A stretch of DNA of 64,000 bases, taken from Deinococcus sp. Arct2-2 (GTDB lineage: Bacteria; Deinococcota; Deinococci; Deinococcales; Deinococcaceae). The position numbers were made by a program, and so were the translations under genes. The DNA is taken from the NCBI RefSeq assembly GCF_004801315.1, contig NZ_SSNW01000009.1:45725-109724 (forward strand), in the 5' to 3' direction. Positions within the stretch are counted from its first letter, which is position 1, and each line of letters begins with the position of its first letter. Positions 46,139 through 58,978 of this stretch are shown piece after piece. The notes beneath the pieces are model-generated. The model did not search any database. It saw nothing but the letters and a program-made list of their open reading frames with translations, and was not told the DNA's origin.

Positions 46139-46536
46139 GCGGTGTCCTGCGTTTTTTCTGTTTGGGTTTCTAGTGGGGTGATATTCATCAGGCCGTACCT
46201 CGTTTTCATATCTAAGTAGCGCTCAAACACATGGTCGTCCAATTTGGCCATCGGCAGGGCGTCCAGCAGCGGAATCAGTTGCTCGCGCAGCACTTTGCCA
46301 CGCGCCATCCATTGGTAATACTGGCGTCCACCGTGATCGTAGGGGCCGTACAGCCGCGAGCCGGGGCAGATTCGCAGCATGGCTTCAAACAGTTTGCGGT
46401 GGCGGGTATGCATTCTCAGCGTGATGTGCGGCTGCTTGCCGTCGCCGCCGAAATGCCCTTCACCAATAAGGATGCCCAGCAGTAATCCCTGATCGAAGGG
46501 TGTAGTCAGAGCAGAAGGTTCGGGGGGGGTAGTCAT
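46135..46536 (-). CDS. Single LAGLIDADG-like protein inside the gid/par cluster
   Basis: 133 residues. [16 protein letters not shown] near residues 18-33 matches the LAGLIDADG helix and its acidic end (LxGLIxGEGxF pattern), followed by [18 protein letters not shown] and [16 protein letters not shown], as in homing-endonuclease folds. One motif only, so a homodimer is expected. No intron or intein is visible. It lies between mnmG and rsmG, with one parS-like site at its start codon and a 4-nt overlap with rsmG. A domesticated DNA-binding role is inferred. Confidence 0.75.
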   Translation of the reverse strand: MTTPPEPSALTTPFDQGLLLGILIGEGHFGGDGKQPHITLRMHTRHRKLFEAMLRICPGSRLYGPYDHGGRQYYQWMARGKVLREQLIPLLDALPMAKLDDHVFERYLDMKTRYGLMNITPLETQTEKTQDTA

Positions 46537-46565
46537 GTTTCACCGTCAAGTTTCCCGTGAAACAT
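46536..46565. promoter_or_regulatory. parS-like site 1
   Basis: TGTTTCAC, 13 nt, GTGAAACA (46536-46564). The right part AGTTTCCCGTGAAACA (46549-46564) matches the parS consensus TGTTTCACGTGAAACA at 14 of 16 positions. The site overlaps the start codon of the LAGLIDADG-like gene. Confidence 0.75.
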
Positions 46566-46606
46566 GGCTCAGGTCAAGCACCCCACCTCAGTCTATTGCC
46601 CCAATT

Positions 46607-46636
46607 TGTTTCACCGTCAAGTTTCCCGTGAAACAT
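46607..46636. promoter_or_regulatory. parS-like site 2
   Basis: An identical 30-nt sequence, 71 bp from site 1, with core AGTTTCCCGTGAAACA at 46620-46635, directly after the mnmG stop. Presumed ParB-binding sites near parAB. Confidence 0.75.
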
Positions 46637-46638
46637 CT

Positions 46639-48444
<1,806 letters not shown>

Positions 48445-48541
48445 CTCAAGAAAAGAGTGTAGTGGGCGGCGGCAAAGATTGCGCTGCGCTGGATTACGGT
48501 CTGTCACAGTAGCTAAACAGCTTACAGATTAAGATGTCTTC

Positions 48542-50143
48542 ATGGACTTCGCCTCGCTCCGTGCCGACCTGATCGGGTCAGACACCCTGATTCGCACCCC
48601 GTTCGGGCCTCGCCGCGTGACCTATGCCGACTATGTGGCGTCTGGGCGGGCGCTGCGGAGCATAGAGGAGCGGGTGCACACGCTGGCGCTGCCGCTCTAC
48701 GCCAACACCCACACCGAGGACAGCGCGACGGGAGCGCAGACCACGCATTTGGCGCACCAGGCCGCCGAATACGTGAAAGGGCAACTGGGCGGAGACGCCA
48801 CCTGCAAGCTGGTGTACTGCGGATCGGGCAGCACAGCGGCGGTGCGGCGGCTGCAAGACATTCTGGGTCTCAGCGTGCCGGAAGTCCACCGCGCCGCGCT
48901 CCTGCACGCCATGCCCGCCCACGAGCGCCCGGTGGTGTTCGTCGGCCCCTACGAGCATCACAGCAACGAAGTCAGTTGGCGCGAAACCCTGGCCGAAGTG
49001 GTAGAAGTTCCGCTGTGCGAGCGGGGCAACCTTGATTTGGATGCGTTGGTGACGCTCCTCAAGGCCCCCGAATTCGTGCGGCGACCCAAAATCGGTTCCT
49101 TCAGCGCCGCCAGCAACGTCACGGGCCTACTGACCGATACGCGCACGGTGGCCCGAATCTTGCACGCGCACGGAGCGTTTGCCTGCTTCGACTTTGCCGC
49201 GAGTGGCCCGTATGTCCTGATCAATATGAAACCCGGCAAAGCAGACGGGTACGACGCGGTCTTTTTGAGTCCCCATAAGTTTGTGGGCGGCCCCGGCACA
49301 CCCGGCTTGCTCTGCTTTCAGGAGCATCTGTACCGCCTGACGGTTCCCAGTACGGCGGGCGGCGGCACGGTGCGCTACGTGAGCCGCACCAAGCACGCCT
49401 ACATAGACGACATAGAGGCCCGTGAGGATGCAGGAACACCCGCCATTCTGGGTAAAATCCGCACCGCACTGGCCTTTAAGGTGAAGGAAGAACTGGGCGT
49501 GAAGGCGCTGACCGCCCGCGAACACGATCTGTTTGCCCGTGCAATGGCCCGCCTGACCCTCAACAAGCGCGTGCATCTGCTGGGCAATCCCGATTCGCCC
49601 CGCTTGGCCTTCCTGTCGTTCCTGATCCACACCGAGTCGGGCGCGTTCCTGCATCCCCGCTTCGTGGTGCGCCTGCTGAACGATCTGTTCGGCATTCAGG
49701 CGCGGGGTGGGTGTGCCTGTGCTGGGCCATACGGCCATGTGCTGCTGGGCATAGACGAGGAACGCAGCGAACGCTACCTGAACTGCGTGTTGGGCGAGAT
49801 GGACGGCCTGAAACCCGGCTGGACGCGCCTGAACCTCGCGCCTTGGGCCACCGACGCCGAAGTCGAGTTTTTGCTGGACGCCATCGAATTCGTAGCCGCA
49901 CACGGCGAACGCTTTTTGCCGCTGTATCACTTCAATTGGGGTTCTGGCGCGTGGACGCACGACGCCGACACCGCCCCGTTGGACTTGTTTGGCGACGCCC
50001 GCCCAGAGCGCAGTGGGGGAGACGTGCCTTACGCCGAGTATTTGGCCGAAGCTGCGGCGCGGGTGGCGGCCCTCGCGCCCGACTTGGAGCAGCGGATTAT
50101 TCCGGCGCATATTCCGGCGGATTTGGTGTTTTTCGCGTACTGA
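48542..50143 (+). CDS. Aminotransferase class V-fold PLP enzyme (NifS/CsdA-like)
   Basis: 533 residues, longer than SufS (~400). FGPRRVTYADYVASGRALR, YANTHTEDSATG, YEHHSNEVSWRE, DFAASGPYVLIN, and the PLP lysine in FLSPHKFVGGPGTPG define the fold. RGGCACAGPYGHVLLG carries cysteines where cysteine desulfurases have their catalytic loop. It may be a desulfurase or related lyase; not certain. TAAGAT (48530-48535) lies 6 nt before the ATG, so it is probably leaderless. Confidence 0.85.
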   Translation: MDFASLRADLIGSDTLIRTPFGPRRVTYADYVASGRALRSIEERVHTLALPLYANTHTEDSATGAQTTHLAHQAAEYVKGQLGGDATCKLVYCGSGSTAAVRRLQDILGLSVPEVHRAALLHAMPAHERPVVFVGPYEHHSNEVSWRETLAEVVEVPLCERGNLDLDALVTLLKAPEFVRRPKIGSFSAASNVTGLLTDTRTVARILHAHGAFACFDFAASGPYVLINMKPGKADGYDAVFLSPHKFVGGPGTPGLLCFQEHLYRLTVPSTAGGGTVRYVSRTKHAYIDDIEAREDAGTPAILGKIRTALAFKVKEELGVKALTAREHDLFARAMARLTLNKRVHLLGNPDSPRLAFLSFLIHTESGAFLHPRFVVRLLNDLFGIQARGGCACAGPYGHVLLGIDEERSERYLNCVLGEMDGLKPGWTRLNLAPWATDAEVEFLLDAIEFVAAHGERFLPLYHFNWGSGAWTHDADTAPLDLFGDARPERSGGDVPYAEYLAEAAARVAALAPDLEQRIIPAHIPADLVFFAY

Positions 50144-50434
50144 GCGGAACTTGTGGGGGGCGGGGAAGGCGTCTAAGGGTCTAGTGTCAAAGGACAGGCA
50201 ATCGCGTTGCTCACTCACCCCCTCCCAACCTCCCCCCTCAAGGGTGAGGAGCTAAACCACGCCTTTGCCCTTGTATGTTGCCCTCGCCCCCTGTGGGAGA
50301 GGGGCGCTGCGTCAGCAGCGGGGTGAGGGGGCGTCCGAGTAGCGAACCCACCCAACTCCGTCCAGCACTCCTAGACACCCCAAGTCCTCCACGGCGCACG
50401 GCGAGAGCTTCAGCCTGTGCGCCCTAACCCCTGC
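50144..50434. repeat. Intergenic gap with two family A repeats
   Basis: 50195-50250 has GGCAATCGCGTTGCTCACTC and CCCCTCAAGGG. 50278-50335 has CCCTCGCCCCCTGTGGGAGA, GGGGCGCTGCGTCAGCAGCG and GTGAGGGGGC. A GTCTAAGGGTCTAG motif lies at 50172. No gene. Confidence 0.75.
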
Positions 50435-50587
50435 ATGCTCACCGATGCCCTGCCCAGCGAACTGGAAGCACTCTGCCAGTTTGGTCTGACCTGCTGCGTA
50501 ACCAAACCCGCACCCAGCCGCCTCTTTTTGCCCACACAGGACGCGGCGGGCCGAATCCGTATAAGATACCTAACGAGCGTTTGCTAG
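50435..50587 (+). CDS. Possible 50-residue peptide upstream of the dehydrogenase operon
   Basis: An open frame MLTDALPSELEALCQFGLTC... of 50 codons, with three cysteines and a basic end (GRIRIRYLTSVC). There is no Shine-Dalgarno and no clear TANNNT box at 6-7 nt, so coding is doubtful. Its 3' end overlaps TAAGAT (50562-50567), a candidate -10 for the operon starting at 50711. Confidence 0.25.
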   Translation: MLTDALPSELEALCQFGLTCCVTKPAPSRLFLPTQDAAGRIRIRYLTSVC

Positions 50588-50710
50588 ACAGATTTCCACC
50601 GCAGAAGGAGGCCAAAGCTTGAGCGATTGCCCGCGCTTTCTGCCGCCTGCTGCATCTAAACCCCATTTCACCCAAGCCTATTTCCCATCCGCATCCGAGG
50701 AGGCCCGGTC

Positions 50711-51865
50711 ATGATGACCGCTTCACCATCCATCCCCACTACCCTGCCCCTAGCCAGTCCTATCGAACCCTTTTCGCCCGAGCCGCTGCGCTGGGTGGCC
50801 GAAGATGGCCGTCCTGTGCGCGACTTGCCCGCCCGCTACACGCCCGAGTTGCTGCGCGAACTGCACCGCGAGATGGTGCGTGCCCGCGAGTTTGACCGCA
50901 AACTGGTGACGCTGCTGCGGCAAGGGCGCACTACCTTTTATGCCCAGTCCAGCGGCATGGAAGCCACGCAAGTCGGGCTGGCCCGCTCTATCCGCGTGGG
51001 CCACGATTGGGTCTGGCCGTATTACCGTGACCACACGCTGGCATTGGCAATGGGCGTGCCCATGATTGACCTGATCAGCCAGTGTCTCGGCACCAATTCC
51101 GACCTGTGCAAAGGCCGCCAGATGCCACACCACTTTGGTAGCGCCAGCAAAAACTTCGTGTCTATCAGCTCCAGCATCGCTTCTCAGGTACCGCCCGCAG
51201 CGGGCAACGCGATGGCCCAAAAGTACCTCGGCACCGATGAAATTACCCTGTGTACCTTTGGCGACGGCGCAACCAGCGAGGGCGACTGGCACGCGGGCCT
51301 AAACATGGCGGGCGCGGCCAAAGCTCCGGCGCTGTTCGTGTGCGAGAACAACCAGTGGGCCATCAGCACCAATCTGGCCGCCCAAACAGCCAGCCCGAAC
51401 ATTCATATCAAGGCCAAAGCCTACGGGATGCCGGGGTTTTATGTCGATGGCAACGATATTATTGCCGTGATGGAAGTCTGTGGGTACGCCGCCGAATGGG
51501 TGCGGGCAGGCAACGGCCCCGCGCTGGTGGAATGCCTGACCTACCGGGTCGGTTCTCACAGCAACGCCGATGCCGACGCTGAAAAGAACTACCGCACCCG
51601 CGACGAAGTGAACTCTTGGTTGGCCCGCGACCCAATTGCCCGCGTAGAAGGACTGCTGGCGCACTTGGGCCACCCGGTTGATGCCGAAGAACGTGCTGAC
51701 CTGATTTCGGCGGTTCACAGGGCTGTAGACGCCGATGTGCTGAAGGCCGAAGCCACCGGTCAACCCGATTGGCGAATCATGTTTGAGGACGTGTACGCCG
51801 ATACGCCGCCCCATCTGCGCGAGCAAGCTGCCTTCGTGCGGGCCGAGATGGAGGGCCAGAAATGA
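50711..51865 (+). CDS. 2-oxoacid dehydrogenase E1 component, alpha subunit
   Basis: 384 residues. [21 protein letters not shown] (in parts), [19 protein letters not shown] (the thiamine diphosphate GDG...N motif) and [19 protein letters not shown] (phosphorylation-loop region) identify E1-alpha of the branched-chain/pyruvate dehydrogenase type. GAGGAGG lies 9 nt before the ATG. The YRVGSHS form and the paired E1-beta favour the branched-chain 2-oxoacid dehydrogenase. It overlaps E1-beta by 4 nt. Confidence 0.93.
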   Translation: MMTASPSIPTTLPLASPIEPFSPEPLRWVAEDGRPVRDLPARYTPELLRELHREMVRAREFDRKLVTLLRQGRTTFYAQSSGMEATQVGLARSIRVGHDWVWPYYRDHTLALAMGVPMIDLISQCLGTNSDLCKGRQMPHHFGSASKNFVSISSSIASQVPPAAGNAMAQKYLGTDEITLCTFGDGATSEGDWHAGLNMAGAAKAPALFVCENNQWAISTNLAAQTASPNIHIKAKAYGMPGFYVDGNDIIAVMEVCGYAAEWVRAGNGPALVECLTYRVGSHSNADADAEKNYRTRDEVNSWLARDPIARVEGLLAHLGHPVDAEERADLISAVHRAVDADVLKAEATGQPDWRIMFEDVYADTPPHLREQAAFVRAEMEGQK

Positions 51866-52875
51866 CGGCCACCCAAGAGCGACCAACTCAAGCGGGGGAG
51901 ACCCGCATCCTCACTCTCATTCAGGCCGTGACGGAAGCTATGCGCGAGGAACTGGCCCGTGACGACCGCGTGGTGGTCTTTGGTGAAGATGTGGGCGCAC
52001 GCGGCGGCGTCTTCCTCGCCACAGCCGGGTTGCAGGCCGAATTTGGCCCGCGCCGGGTGTTCGATACGCCCCTGTCGGAAGCCAGCGTTGTGGGCGCGGC
52101 AGTGGGCATGGCCGTGCGTGGCCTGCGTCCGATTGCCGAAATCCAGTTTGCCGACTACATGGGGCCGGGGTTCGATCAGATCATCAGTCAGGCGGCCAAA
52201 ATCCGCTACCGCAGCGGCGGGCAATTTACCGCGCCCATGATCATTCGCACGCCCAGCGGCGGCGGCGTGAAGGGCGGCCACCATCACAGTCAAAGCCCCG
52301 AAAGCTACTTTACGCACACGCCGGGCCTGAAAGTGGTGATGCCCAGCACGCCCTACGACGCCAAAGGCCTGCTGAAAGCCGCCATTCGTGGGGAAGACCC
52401 GGTCATTTATTTTGAACCCAAGCGCCTGTATCGGGCGGCCAAAGGGGAAGTGCCCAGCCACGACTACACCGTCAAAATTGGCGAGGGTGCCATTCGGCGG
52501 GAAGGCACGGATCTGACGCTGGTGGGCTACGGCGGCGTGATGCCCGACGCAGAACGGGCCGCCGCCGCGCTGGCCGCAGAAGGCGTGAGCGTGGAAGTCA
52601 TCGATCTGCGAAGCCTCGTGCCGTGGGATCGGGAACTCGTCCTGAGCAGCGTGCAAAAAACGGGCCGCGCCGTGCTGGTCAGCGAGGCCCCGCGCATCAG
52701 CAACTTTATGGGCGAGGTGGCCTACGTGATTCAGGAGCAGGCCTTCGACTCGCTGCTGGCTCCGGTGGGGCAGGTGGCGGGCTTCGATACGCCGTATCCC
52801 TACGTGCAGGACAAGGTGTATTTGCCCGGCCCCAACCGCATCACGGCGGCCTGCGTGAAGGCGCTGAATTATTAG
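51862..52875 (+). CDS. 2-oxoacid dehydrogenase E1 component, beta subunit
   Basis: 337 residues. [74 protein letters not shown] and the C-terminal transketolase domain ([19 protein letters not shown]) are typical of branched-chain E1-beta. With the alpha subunit it decarboxylates the 2-oxoacid and passes the acyl group to lipoyl-E2. The ATGA overlap with E1-alpha implies coupled translation. Confidence 0.95.
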   Translation: MTATQERPTQAGETRILTLIQAVTEAMREELARDDRVVVFGEDVGARGGVFLATAGLQAEFGPRRVFDTPLSEASVVGAAVGMAVRGLRPIAEIQFADYMGPGFDQIISQAAKIRYRSGGQFTAPMIIRTPSGGGVKGGHHHSQSPESYFTHTPGLKVVMPSTPYDAKGLLKAAIRGEDPVIYFEPKRLYRAAKGEVPSHDYTVKIGEGAIRREGTDLTLVGYGGVMPDAERAAAALAAEGVSVEVIDLRSLVPWDRELVLSSVQKTGRAVLVSEAPRISNFMGEVAYVIQEQAFDSLLAPVGQVAGFDTPYPYVQDKVYLPGPNRITAACVKALNY

Positions 52876-52907
52876 GCTTTGGATTATTAATCTTTATGCT
52901 GAGGGCT

Positions 52908-53141
52908 ATGAATCCCAACTTTCTGCGTCCCTTCCTCGGCACCATCGGCCTGCTGATCGGCTTTGGCCTGTACTCGCAGGTAGGTCGACTCCCCGAACCG
53001 TGGCAAAGCCTATGCATCGGCGCAATGTTCGTGCTGCTGGGCATAGCGGCTTGGTTCTATGCGGGCGACGAACGCTGGATCAAGATTCTGGGCGTCATTC
53101 TGATGGCTTACGGCTTACTGCGGGCCTTCCTTCTCAGATAA
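52908..53141 (+). CDS. Small membrane protein between E1-beta and E2
   Basis: 77 residues. Three hydrophobic stretches (PFLGTIGLLIGFGLYSQVG, SLCIGAMFVLLGIAAWFYAG, IKILGVILMAYGLLRAFLL) predict a tiny integral membrane protein. The start at 52908 has TATGCT (52895-52900) 7 nt upstream, and GAGGG in the gap could act as a Shine-Dalgarno; an in-frame ATG at 52896 is also possible. The intervening position in a dehydrogenase operon may be chance. Function unknown. Confidence 0.65.
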   Translation: MNPNFLRPFLGTIGLLIGFGLYSQVGRLPEPWQSLCIGAMFVLLGIAAWFYAGDERWIKILGVILMAYGLLRAFLLR

Positions 53142-53214
53142 ACGTCCTGCGCTGAACACAATTCATCTGGGGCTGGGTCTGTTCCTACAGCCTCCCCCCA
53201 CAACCGAGGTTCTT

Positions 53215-54750
53215 ATGAAAGAAGTGCTGCTGCCCGAACTTGCTGAAAGCGTCGTAGAGGGCGAAATCTTAAAATGGCTGGTGCAGGAAGGCGACATGAT
53301 CACGCTGGAACAACCCCTCTGCGAAGTCATGACCGACAAAGTAACCGTGGAACTGCCCAGCCCTGTCGCCGGACGCCTCGCCAAACGGCTGGCGCAGGAA
53401 GGCGACGTGGTGGCCGTCCACGCCGCGATTGCGCTGATCGATGAAAGCGGCGCGGCGAGTGCGGCCAGTGGTTCGGCAGCAGGGGAGAGCGTGGCCCCGA
53501 TTCAGGCCATTCAGGACAGCGTTCAAAACTCCGCTACGACAGCCGAGCATCTGCCCCCGCAAGCGCAGGAAGAACGCTCGATTGTAGAAGCGGGCCATAT
53601 TCCGGCCAAAGCCGACGACGATACCAGCCTCTTCAAAGCCTTTGCCAGCGACGAAACGGTGAGGGTGCAGGGTTTAGGAAACGCTGGCCGCACCGCCGTT
53701 CTGACGGCTCCCGCCCCCTCTCAGCCCACCGTGCAGACCCGCGAAGATGGCCGCGTGTTGGCCGTGCCCGCCGCCCGCCAACTGGCCCGCGAACTGGGGG
53801 TAGATTTGGCGCAGGTACAGGGCAGCGGCCCCAACGGGCGCGTGCGTGTGCAGGACGTGACGGCGCATGTGGAGGCAGCAAAAGCGCCAGCGGTACAGGC
53901 TCCAGCCGCTCAAACTCAGCCCGCCCAATCTGCTGCCCCTGCCCCGGCCCCTCAACCCCAAGCGCCTGCCAAACCTACCCAGCCCAACACAGCCGGAATG
54001 CCTGTCGCCCCCGTGCAGTACCGCACGCCCAAAGGCTACGAACACCTCGAAGACCGCGTGCCACTGCGCGGAATGCGCCGCGCCATCAGCAACCAGATGC
54101 AGGCCAGCCACCTCTACACTGTCCGGACGCTCACCGTGGATGAGGTCAACCTGACCAAACTCGTGGCCTTCCGTGACCGCGTGAAGGACGAGGCGAAAGA
54201 GGCGGGCGTGCGCCTCAGCTACATGCCGTTTTTCTTCAAGGCAGTGGCGGTGGCGCTCCGCAAATACCCCAGCCTAAACACTTCGTTTGACGAGGCGACA
54301 GGGGAAATTGTGCAAAAGCGGTACTATCACATGGGTATGGCCGTCGCCACCGACGCGGGCCTGACCGTACCCGTACTGCGCGACGTGAACCACAAGAGCG
54401 TGTTCGACTTGGCCCGCGAAGTAGTTGACCTCGCAGGCCGCGCCCAGAACGGCAAACTCAGCGCCGACGAACTCACGGGCAGCAGCTTCAGCATCACCAA
54501 TATCGGCTCCATCGGGGCGCTGTTTTCCTTCCCGATCATCAACGTGCCCGACGCCGCGATTCTGGGCGTGCATTCCATCGTCAAGCGCCCGATTGTGAAC
54601 GAACACGACGAGATCGTGGTGGCCCACATGATGTACTTGAGCCTCAGCTTCGATCACCGCCTTGTAGACGGCGCAGAAGCCGCCCGCTTTTGCAAAGAAG
54701 TGATCCGGCTCTTAGAGAATCCAGACCGGTTGATGCTGGAAGGGATGTAA
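53215..54750 (+). CDS. Dihydrolipoyl acyltransferase (E2) of a 2-oxoacid dehydrogenase
   Basis: 511 residues. The lipoyl domain has the lysine in CEVMTDKVTVELPSP (about residue 43). A long Ala/Pro/Gln linker follows, then a peripheral-subunit-binding domain (VLAVPAARQLARELGVDLAQ, VQGSGPNGRVRVQDV) and a second Ala/Pro linker. The catalytic domain ends with SLSFDHRLVDGAEAARF (HxxxDG). GAGG lies just upstream of the ATG. No E3 (lipoamide dehydrogenase) gene follows in the window. It completes the E1-E2 operon. Confidence 0.95.
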   Translation: MKEVLLPELAESVVEGEILKWLVQEGDMITLEQPLCEVMTDKVTVELPSPVAGRLAKRLAQEGDVVAVHAAIALIDESGAASAASGSAAGESVAPIQAIQDSVQNSATTAEHLPPQAQEERSIVEAGHIPAKADDDTSLFKAFASDETVRVQGLGNAGRTAVLTAPAPSQPTVQTREDGRVLAVPAARQLARELGVDLAQVQGSGPNGRVRVQDVTAHVEAAKAPAVQAPAAQTQPAQSAAPAPAPQPQAPAKPTQPNTAGMPVAPVQYRTPKGYEHLEDRVPLRGMRRAISNQMQASHLYTVRTLTVDEVNLTKLVAFRDRVKDEAKEAGVRLSYMPFFFKAVAVALRKYPSLNTSFDEATGEIVQKRYYHMGMAVATDAGLTVPVLRDVNHKSVFDLAREVVDLAGRAQNGKLSADELTGSSFSITNIGSIGALFSFPIINVPDAAILGVHSIVKRPIVNEHDEIVVAHMMYLSLSFDHRLVDGAEAARFCKEVIRLLENPDRLMLEGM

Positions 54751-54753
54751 TTG

Positions 54754-54870
54754 CTGTAAGTGGTAAGTGGTCAGTAGGGAGTGGGAAAAGATGAAAAGCG
54801 GGGACTGCAACGATATTCTGTGTGCAGTTCCCGCTTTTTCCACTCACCACTGACTACTTACCACTCACAG
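54754..54870. repeat. Palindromic interspersed repeat (family D), copy 3
   Basis: Left arm TAAGTGGTAAGTGGTCAGTA (54757-54776). The right arm, read on the other strand, is GAGTGGTAAGTAGTCAGTGG. The centre carries a bidirectional terminator. Confidence 0.8.
54797..54839. terminator. Bidirectional terminator between E2 and the SDR gene
   Basis: AGCGGGGACTGCA (54797-54809) pairs with TGCAGTTCCCGCT (54823-54835) with one wobble. T-runs follow on both strands (CTTTTT rightward, CTTTTC leftward). Confidence 0.85.
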
Positions 54871-54873
54871 TTT

Positions 54874-55773
54874 TCACTCGTTGACCACTTCGCCCCCGTT
54901 CACATGCATCACTTGCCCCGTCACGTAGCTGCTGTCCTCGCTCGCCAAGTACACATACGCGGGCGCGACTTCGGCGGGTTGGCCGGGGCGCTTCAGGGGC
55001 ACGTTCGCGCCGTGTTCGCCTACCTTTTCCTTGTCCATCGTGGCGGGAATCAGGGGCGTCCAGATGGGGCCGGGAGCCACGGCGTTTACGCGGATGCCCT
55101 GTTCGGCCAGCGCTTGGCTGAGGCTGCGGGTAAAGGCCACCTGCGCGCCCTTGGTGCTGGAATAGTCAAACAGTTGCGGGCTGCCCTTGTACGCCGTGAC
55201 GCTGGTGGTGTTGATGATGCTCGCGCCTTCTTTGAGGCGGGGCATGGCCGCCTGCGTCAGGTAAAACATCCCAAACACGTTGGTGCGGAAGGTGGCCTGT
55301 AGTTGCTGCGGCGTGATGTCGGTGATGCTGTCCTGCGGGTGCTGCTCGGCGGCGTTGTTCACCACGATGTCGAGGCGGCCAAACTTGGTGACCGTTTGTT
55401 GTACGGCGTCAATCGAAAACTGCGGATCACCGATGTCGCCCGCCAAGATCAGGCACGTGCGGCCCTCGCCTTCCACCATTTCGGCAGTCGCTTTGGCGTC
55501 CTCGTGTTCGTTGAGATAAAGCACGGCTACATCTGCGCCCTCACGCGCAAAATGCACTGCCACCGCCCGCCCGATGCCACTATCTCCGCCCGTGACGATG
55601 GCGACTTTGCCACTCAATTTGCCGCTGCCCTGATAGTTGTCGCGCACGACCACCGGCGCGACGCTCATTTCTGCTTCACTGCCGGGCTGCTCGCTCTGCG
55701 TTTCGGCGGGCGCTTTTTCGGGCATGTCTTGGGTGGCGGCAGTTTCCGGCTCGTGTTTCTGGTCTGAGGTCAT
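54874..55773 (-). CDS. SDR-family oxidoreductase
   Basis: 299 residues. A low-complexity N-terminal tail (QKHEPETAATQDMPEKAPAE) precedes the Rossmann motif VTGGDSGIGRAVAVHFA, NNAAEQHPQDSI and the catalytic YSSTK, followed by GPIWTPLIPATM. The general-stress YghA/YhdF-like group has this extended N-terminus. Substrate unknown. Convergent with the E2 gene, separated by a bidirectional terminator. Confidence 0.9.
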   Translation of the reverse strand: MTSDQKHEPETAATQDMPEKAPAETQSEQPGSEAEMSVAPVVVRDNYQGSGKLSGKVAIVTGGDSGIGRAVAVHFAREGADVAVLYLNEHEDAKATAEMVEGEGRTCLILAGDIGDPQFSIDAVQQTVTKFGRLDIVVNNAAEQHPQDSITDITPQQLQATFRTNVFGMFYLTQAAMPRLKEGASIINTTSVTAYKGSPQLFDYSSTKGAQVAFTRSLSQALAEQGIRVNAVAPGPIWTPLIPATMDKEKVGEHGANVPLKRPGQPAEVAPAYVYLASEDSSYVTGQVMHVNGGEVVNE

Positions 55774-55872
55774 GCGCCTATTTCACACGCCCCGGCCCGC
55801 TTTGTCCTTTAGGGCGCGTGTAGCAAATACAGGAAGAAGGCTCAGAACGTTTTTGTTTTTGATCATAGAAAA

Positions 55873-55907
55873 CGCCCACTCCCTAGAGGTTAGAGGAGGG
55901 GCGCTTT
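55873..55907 (-). terminator. Terminator hairpin, probably for tkt
   Basis: CGCCC-ACTCC and GGAGGGGCG (55873-55903) pair with one bulge; on the minus strand GTTTTC follows. It lies leftward of tkt, separated from it by the IS982-like insertion. Confidence 0.5.
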
Positions 55908-55910
55908 TAA

Positions 55911-56767
55911 CAACTTACCCCGTTTAGGGGTTGAGCAGCTCTAGTTTTACCCGCACCCAGACGATAAAAAGAGAGACGATATGGTTAGATATCGTCTCCA
56001 CCACAGTTTAGGGCGTCGGGCTGTGATTCGTCGACTCCATCGCTGGGCCAAACAACACGTTTCGGATGAGCGGCGATGCCGCCATCAAAAACTCAGTGAC
56101 GCTCATTTGCTCGCTCTGCTCTTGGCTCGTCTGGTATTCAAACACCCGTATCCGTCGATCTGGTGGAGCATGCTGAAGGCAGACCGACCCGGTCTGCCTT
56201 CTTACACTCAGGCCTCTACCCGAGGAGTGCGACTGCTCGATCATCTGGAGAAAATCGTTTGTCCAGCAGAGCGCTGTGCCGAAGTGATGATTGATTCCAT
56301 GCCGCTCCCGATGTGCCGTCCTAAACGCGGGAAACGCACAGCGTTTCCCGGTGCGCGTTGGGGGCATGGCACTCAAGGTGACGTCTACGGCTACACATTG
56401 CACGCTTGGGTCTCACCTGCCGGGCAGATCATGCACTACCTCGTCCAACCAGCCAACTTGCATGACACCACCGTTGGGTCCGAACTCAACCGCCGATGGC
56501 CTGACTGTGGCGGCCCAAAGATCATTGGCGACAAGGGCTAGTGCAGCTTAGGGTTTATCGTTCCACCTAAGACGAAGACGAGAGACGACACCGGGTGGCG
56601 GGAAGACCGCCACCCGAAATTGCGCAAACGAATTGAAACGGTGTTCTCTCAACTCGTTGAAGCTCAGATTCGCTCCGTCCAAACCAAAACCCTGCCTTCA
56701 CTTCGCTTCCGAGTTGTCCTCGCCGTACTCGCCCACAATCTTACCCAGCCCTAAACGGGGTAACTTG
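55911..56767. mobile_element. IS982-like insertion sequence, 857 bp
   Basis: The ends CAACTTACCCCGTTTAGGG (55911-55929) and, on the other strand, CAAGTTACCCCGTTTAGGG (56767-56749) match at 18 of 19 positions. Flanks CTTTTAA (left) and ATTTTAA (right) look like a 7-bp target duplication with one mismatch. It carries one transposase frame broken by a single stop codon. It inserted between tkt and its probable terminator. Confidence 0.82.
55981..56754 (+). pseudogene. IS982-family transposase interrupted by an amber codon
   Basis: The frame runs 186 codons to TAG at 56539-56541, then continues in frame for 70 codons to TAA at 56752-56754. DDE residues are spread across both parts: MIDSMPLPMC (Asp), KIIGDKG just before the stop (Asp), and RIETVFSQLVEAQ after it (Glu). 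In the family the residue after GDKG is Tyr, so TAT or TAC changed to TAG is the likely mutation. Otherwise complete, with typical length (~257 codons). Non-functional unless the stop is read through. Confidence 0.88.
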
Positions 56768-56830
56768 ATTTTAATTCTGGTGGTTCAATTTCTCTTCACT
56801 GCCCAGCGGCGTAAATCTAGCGCTCACCAC

Positions 56831-56866
56831 GCCTTTCCCACTCACTACTGACCACTGACCACTCAC
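56831..56866. repeat. Family D repeat, single arm (copy 4)
   Basis: GCCTTTCCCACTCACTACTG followed by ACCACTGACCACTCAC, one arm only, immediately after the tkt stop. The partner arm is missing. Confidence 0.6.
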
Positions 56867-56878
56867 GGTCTTTCGTCT

Positions 56879-58879
<2,001 letters not shown>

Positions 58880-58978
58880 GTCGCCTATCTTAACCTGCCT
58901 TTGAATGGTGTACACCGGACACGAATAGGCTGGCCTTCATTTTCCGCCCACATCCAGACAAGTCCGGCTTCTAGATTT

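Noticed and set aside
49127..50218. 363-codon frame antisense to the PLP enzyme
   Set aside because: No motifs; it overlaps a clear PLP-dependent enzyme and a repeat.
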